Shown here piece by piece: positions 5,725 through 6,607 of a stretch of DNA of 6,607 bases. The position numbers and the translations under genes are program-made. How positions within the stretch are numbered: the first letter of the stretch is position 1; every line of letters starts with the position of its first letter. The stretch lies in NCBI GenBank assembly GCA_027457005.1, contig DAIDTV010000018.1, forward strand, positions 6,498-13,104, written 5' to 3'. Source of the DNA: Chloroflexota bacterium (GTDB lineage: Bacteria > Chloroflexota > Limnocylindria > Limnocylindrales > CSP1-4). Below the pieces are notes generated by a model. It ran no database searches and was not told the origin of the DNA. It saw nothing but the letters and a program-made list of their open reading frames with translations.

Positions 5725-6607
5725 TCAGCTCGCCATCAGCAGCGCCGTCACCTCCTCCTTCGGGATGGCGTCGATGAGGGCCATCGATTCCGGGCTGAAG
5801 TAGCGCCGCCCGTCCTGCCACTCGTCGTCCTGCTCGGCGAGGACCATGCCCACCAGGCGCAGGACGCTGGCCCGGGTGGGGAAGATGCCCACCACGCCGG
5901 TGCGGCGCTTGATCTCCTTGTTCAGGCGCTCCAGGGGATTGGTGCTGCGGATCTGGCGGCGGTGGGCCTCGGGGAAGGTGAAGTGGACGAGCAGGTCCGC
6001 CTCGGCCTCCAGGAGCAAGTCGGCCACCGCCGGGAAGCGCCCAGCCAGGCCATCCGCCACCCGGCGCAGCTGCTCCGAGGCGGAGGGCTCGTCGGGCTGC
6101 TCGAACACGGTGCGGACCGCGGCCGCCACCATGTCCTGGCTGCCCCGCGGCACGAGATCGAGCGCGTTGCGGGTGGCAGGGACGCGGCAGCGCTGCCACC
6201 CGGCGCCCAGGAGCTGGGCGTGCACGGCCTCCACGATCCCCCGATGGGCATCGCTCGTGACGAGCCGCACCCCCGTGAGCCCGCGCTCCAGGAGCCCCCG
6301 CACGAAGCCCGCCCAGGCGTTGCCCTCGTCGTTCGAGGCGGCCAGCTCCAGGCCCAGCACCCGCCGTTCGCCGGTCGTGGCCACCCCGATCGCGACGAGA
6401 CAGGCCATGCTGACCACCCGCCCGGCGTCGCGCACCTTGACGTAGGTCGCGTCCAACCAGCAATAGGGATACCGCTCGCCGAGCAGCGAGCGGTGCCGGA
6501 AGGCGTCCACCTCGGCGTCGAGCGCGGCGCAGATGCGGCTGACCTCGCTCTTGCTCAACGAGGCGATGCCCAGGGCCTCCACGAGGTCCTCCACCCGGCG
6601 CGGGCTG
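5725..6607 (-). CDS. IS256-family (Mutator-like) DDE transposase, N-terminus outside window (partial)
   Basis: The enzyme cuts and joins DNA at the IS ends. About 294 C-terminal residues are visible and the frame is open to the right edge (SPRRVEDLVEALG at the edge is a typical internal IS256 motif, so the GTG at 6594 is not the start). The catalytic triad is complete: Asp in WLDATYVKV (codon 6451-6453), Asp in LVTSDAHRG (6250-6252), and Glu in NPLERLNKEIKRRT (5929-5931). The residue spacings of 67 and 107 are close to those I recall for IS256 (66 and 108). The C-terminal part has no frameshift or stop. About 110-130 N-terminal residues, holding the DNA-binding region, are missing beyond the edge. 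Codon and base use match the neighbours, so the element is either adapted to or native in similar high-GC hosts. The product could still be active if the outer part is intact. Confidence 0.97.
   Translation of the reverse strand, partial: SPRRVEDLVEALGIASLSKSEVSRICAALDAEVDAFRHRSLLGERYPYCWLDATYVKVRDAGRVVSMACLVAIGVATTGERRVLGLELAASNDEGNAWAGFVRGLLERGLTGVRLVTSDAHRGIVEAVHAQLLGAGWQRCRVPATRNALDLVPRGSQDMVAAAVRTVFEQPDEPSASEQLRRVADGLAGRFPAVADLLLEAEADLLVHFTFPEAHRRQIRSTNPLERLNKEIKRRTGVVGIFPTRASVLRLVGMVLAEQDDEWQDGRRYFSPESMALIDAIPKEEVTALLMAS

Larger units (their letters stand above)
5671..6607 (-). mobile_element. IS256-family insertion sequence, one end inside the window (partial)
   Basis: The element comprises a probable terminal inverted repeat at 5671-5697, a short spacer, and a minus-strand IS256-type transposase that runs off the right edge. 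Complete IS256-type elements are about 1.2-1.5 kb, so the other end should lie a few hundred bases beyond the window. The exact boundary at 5671 rests on resemblance of the repeat to the IS256 terminal sequence as I remember it, because the partner repeat and target duplication are not visible. Confidence 0.8.

Noticed and set aside
4877..6463. Long minus-strand open frame (528 codons) spanning the PPOX gene and part of the transposase
   Set aside because: It is a different frame from the true IS256 transposase, which carries the intact DDE residues on the same strand. The product is a low-complexity Arg/Gly/Ala sequence.
1..6607. CRISPR arrays, tRNA or rRNA genes, riboswitches
   Set aside because: I saw no spaced direct repeats, tRNA-like TTCRANY or anticodon-arm patterns, or conserved RNA motifs. 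All gaps between genes are about 110 bases or shorter.

Overview
The window is a very GC-rich, gene-dense bacterial segment. It holds six plus-strand genes followed by a minus-strand insertion sequence (IS) that runs off the right edge. The very high GC, a large MalT-like ATPase LuxR regulator (LAL type) and a PPOX-class split-barrel flavoprotein of the F420-associated kind all suggest Chloroflexota (Limnocylindria/Ellin6529-like) or an actinobacterial relative. This is inference from gene content and base composition; no marker gene is present.

Layout, left to right. (1) Positions 2-1258: most of a group II pyridoxal-phosphate decarboxylase, cut at its N-terminus by the window edge. (2) 1357-3468: a 703-residue LAL regulator with an N-terminal ATPase, helical middle and C-terminal LuxR helix-turn-helix. 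(3) 3578-4327: a membrane-anchored DUF4097-type repeat protein. (4) 4438-4686, 4688-5167 and 5195-5695: a compact same-strand set encoding an 82-residue conserved-type small protein, a four-helix CopD-like membrane protein, and a PPOX-class FMN/F420-type oxidoreductase. (5) 5671 to the right edge: an IS256-family (Mutator-like) element on the minus strand, with its transposase C-terminal part and one probable terminal inverted repeat.

The small protein and the membrane protein are separated by 1 base, and the membrane protein and the PPOX gene by 27 bases, so these three are probably one transcript. The regulator lies 109 bases upstream of the DUF4097 gene and may control its neighbours; that is inference only. 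No intergenic stretch exceeds about 110 bases. Three of them contain short GC hairpins without T tracts, which are weak terminator candidates.

The most informative observation is at the PPOX/IS junction. The last seven codons and the stop codon of the PPOX gene lie inside a sequence matching the terminal inverted repeat of IS256-type elements. This implies that the IS landed in the 3' end of the gene and supplied a replacement stop. Apart from that, the region reads as ordinary chromosomal genes, and I see no convincing undescribed multi-gene defence, CRISPR or biosynthetic system.
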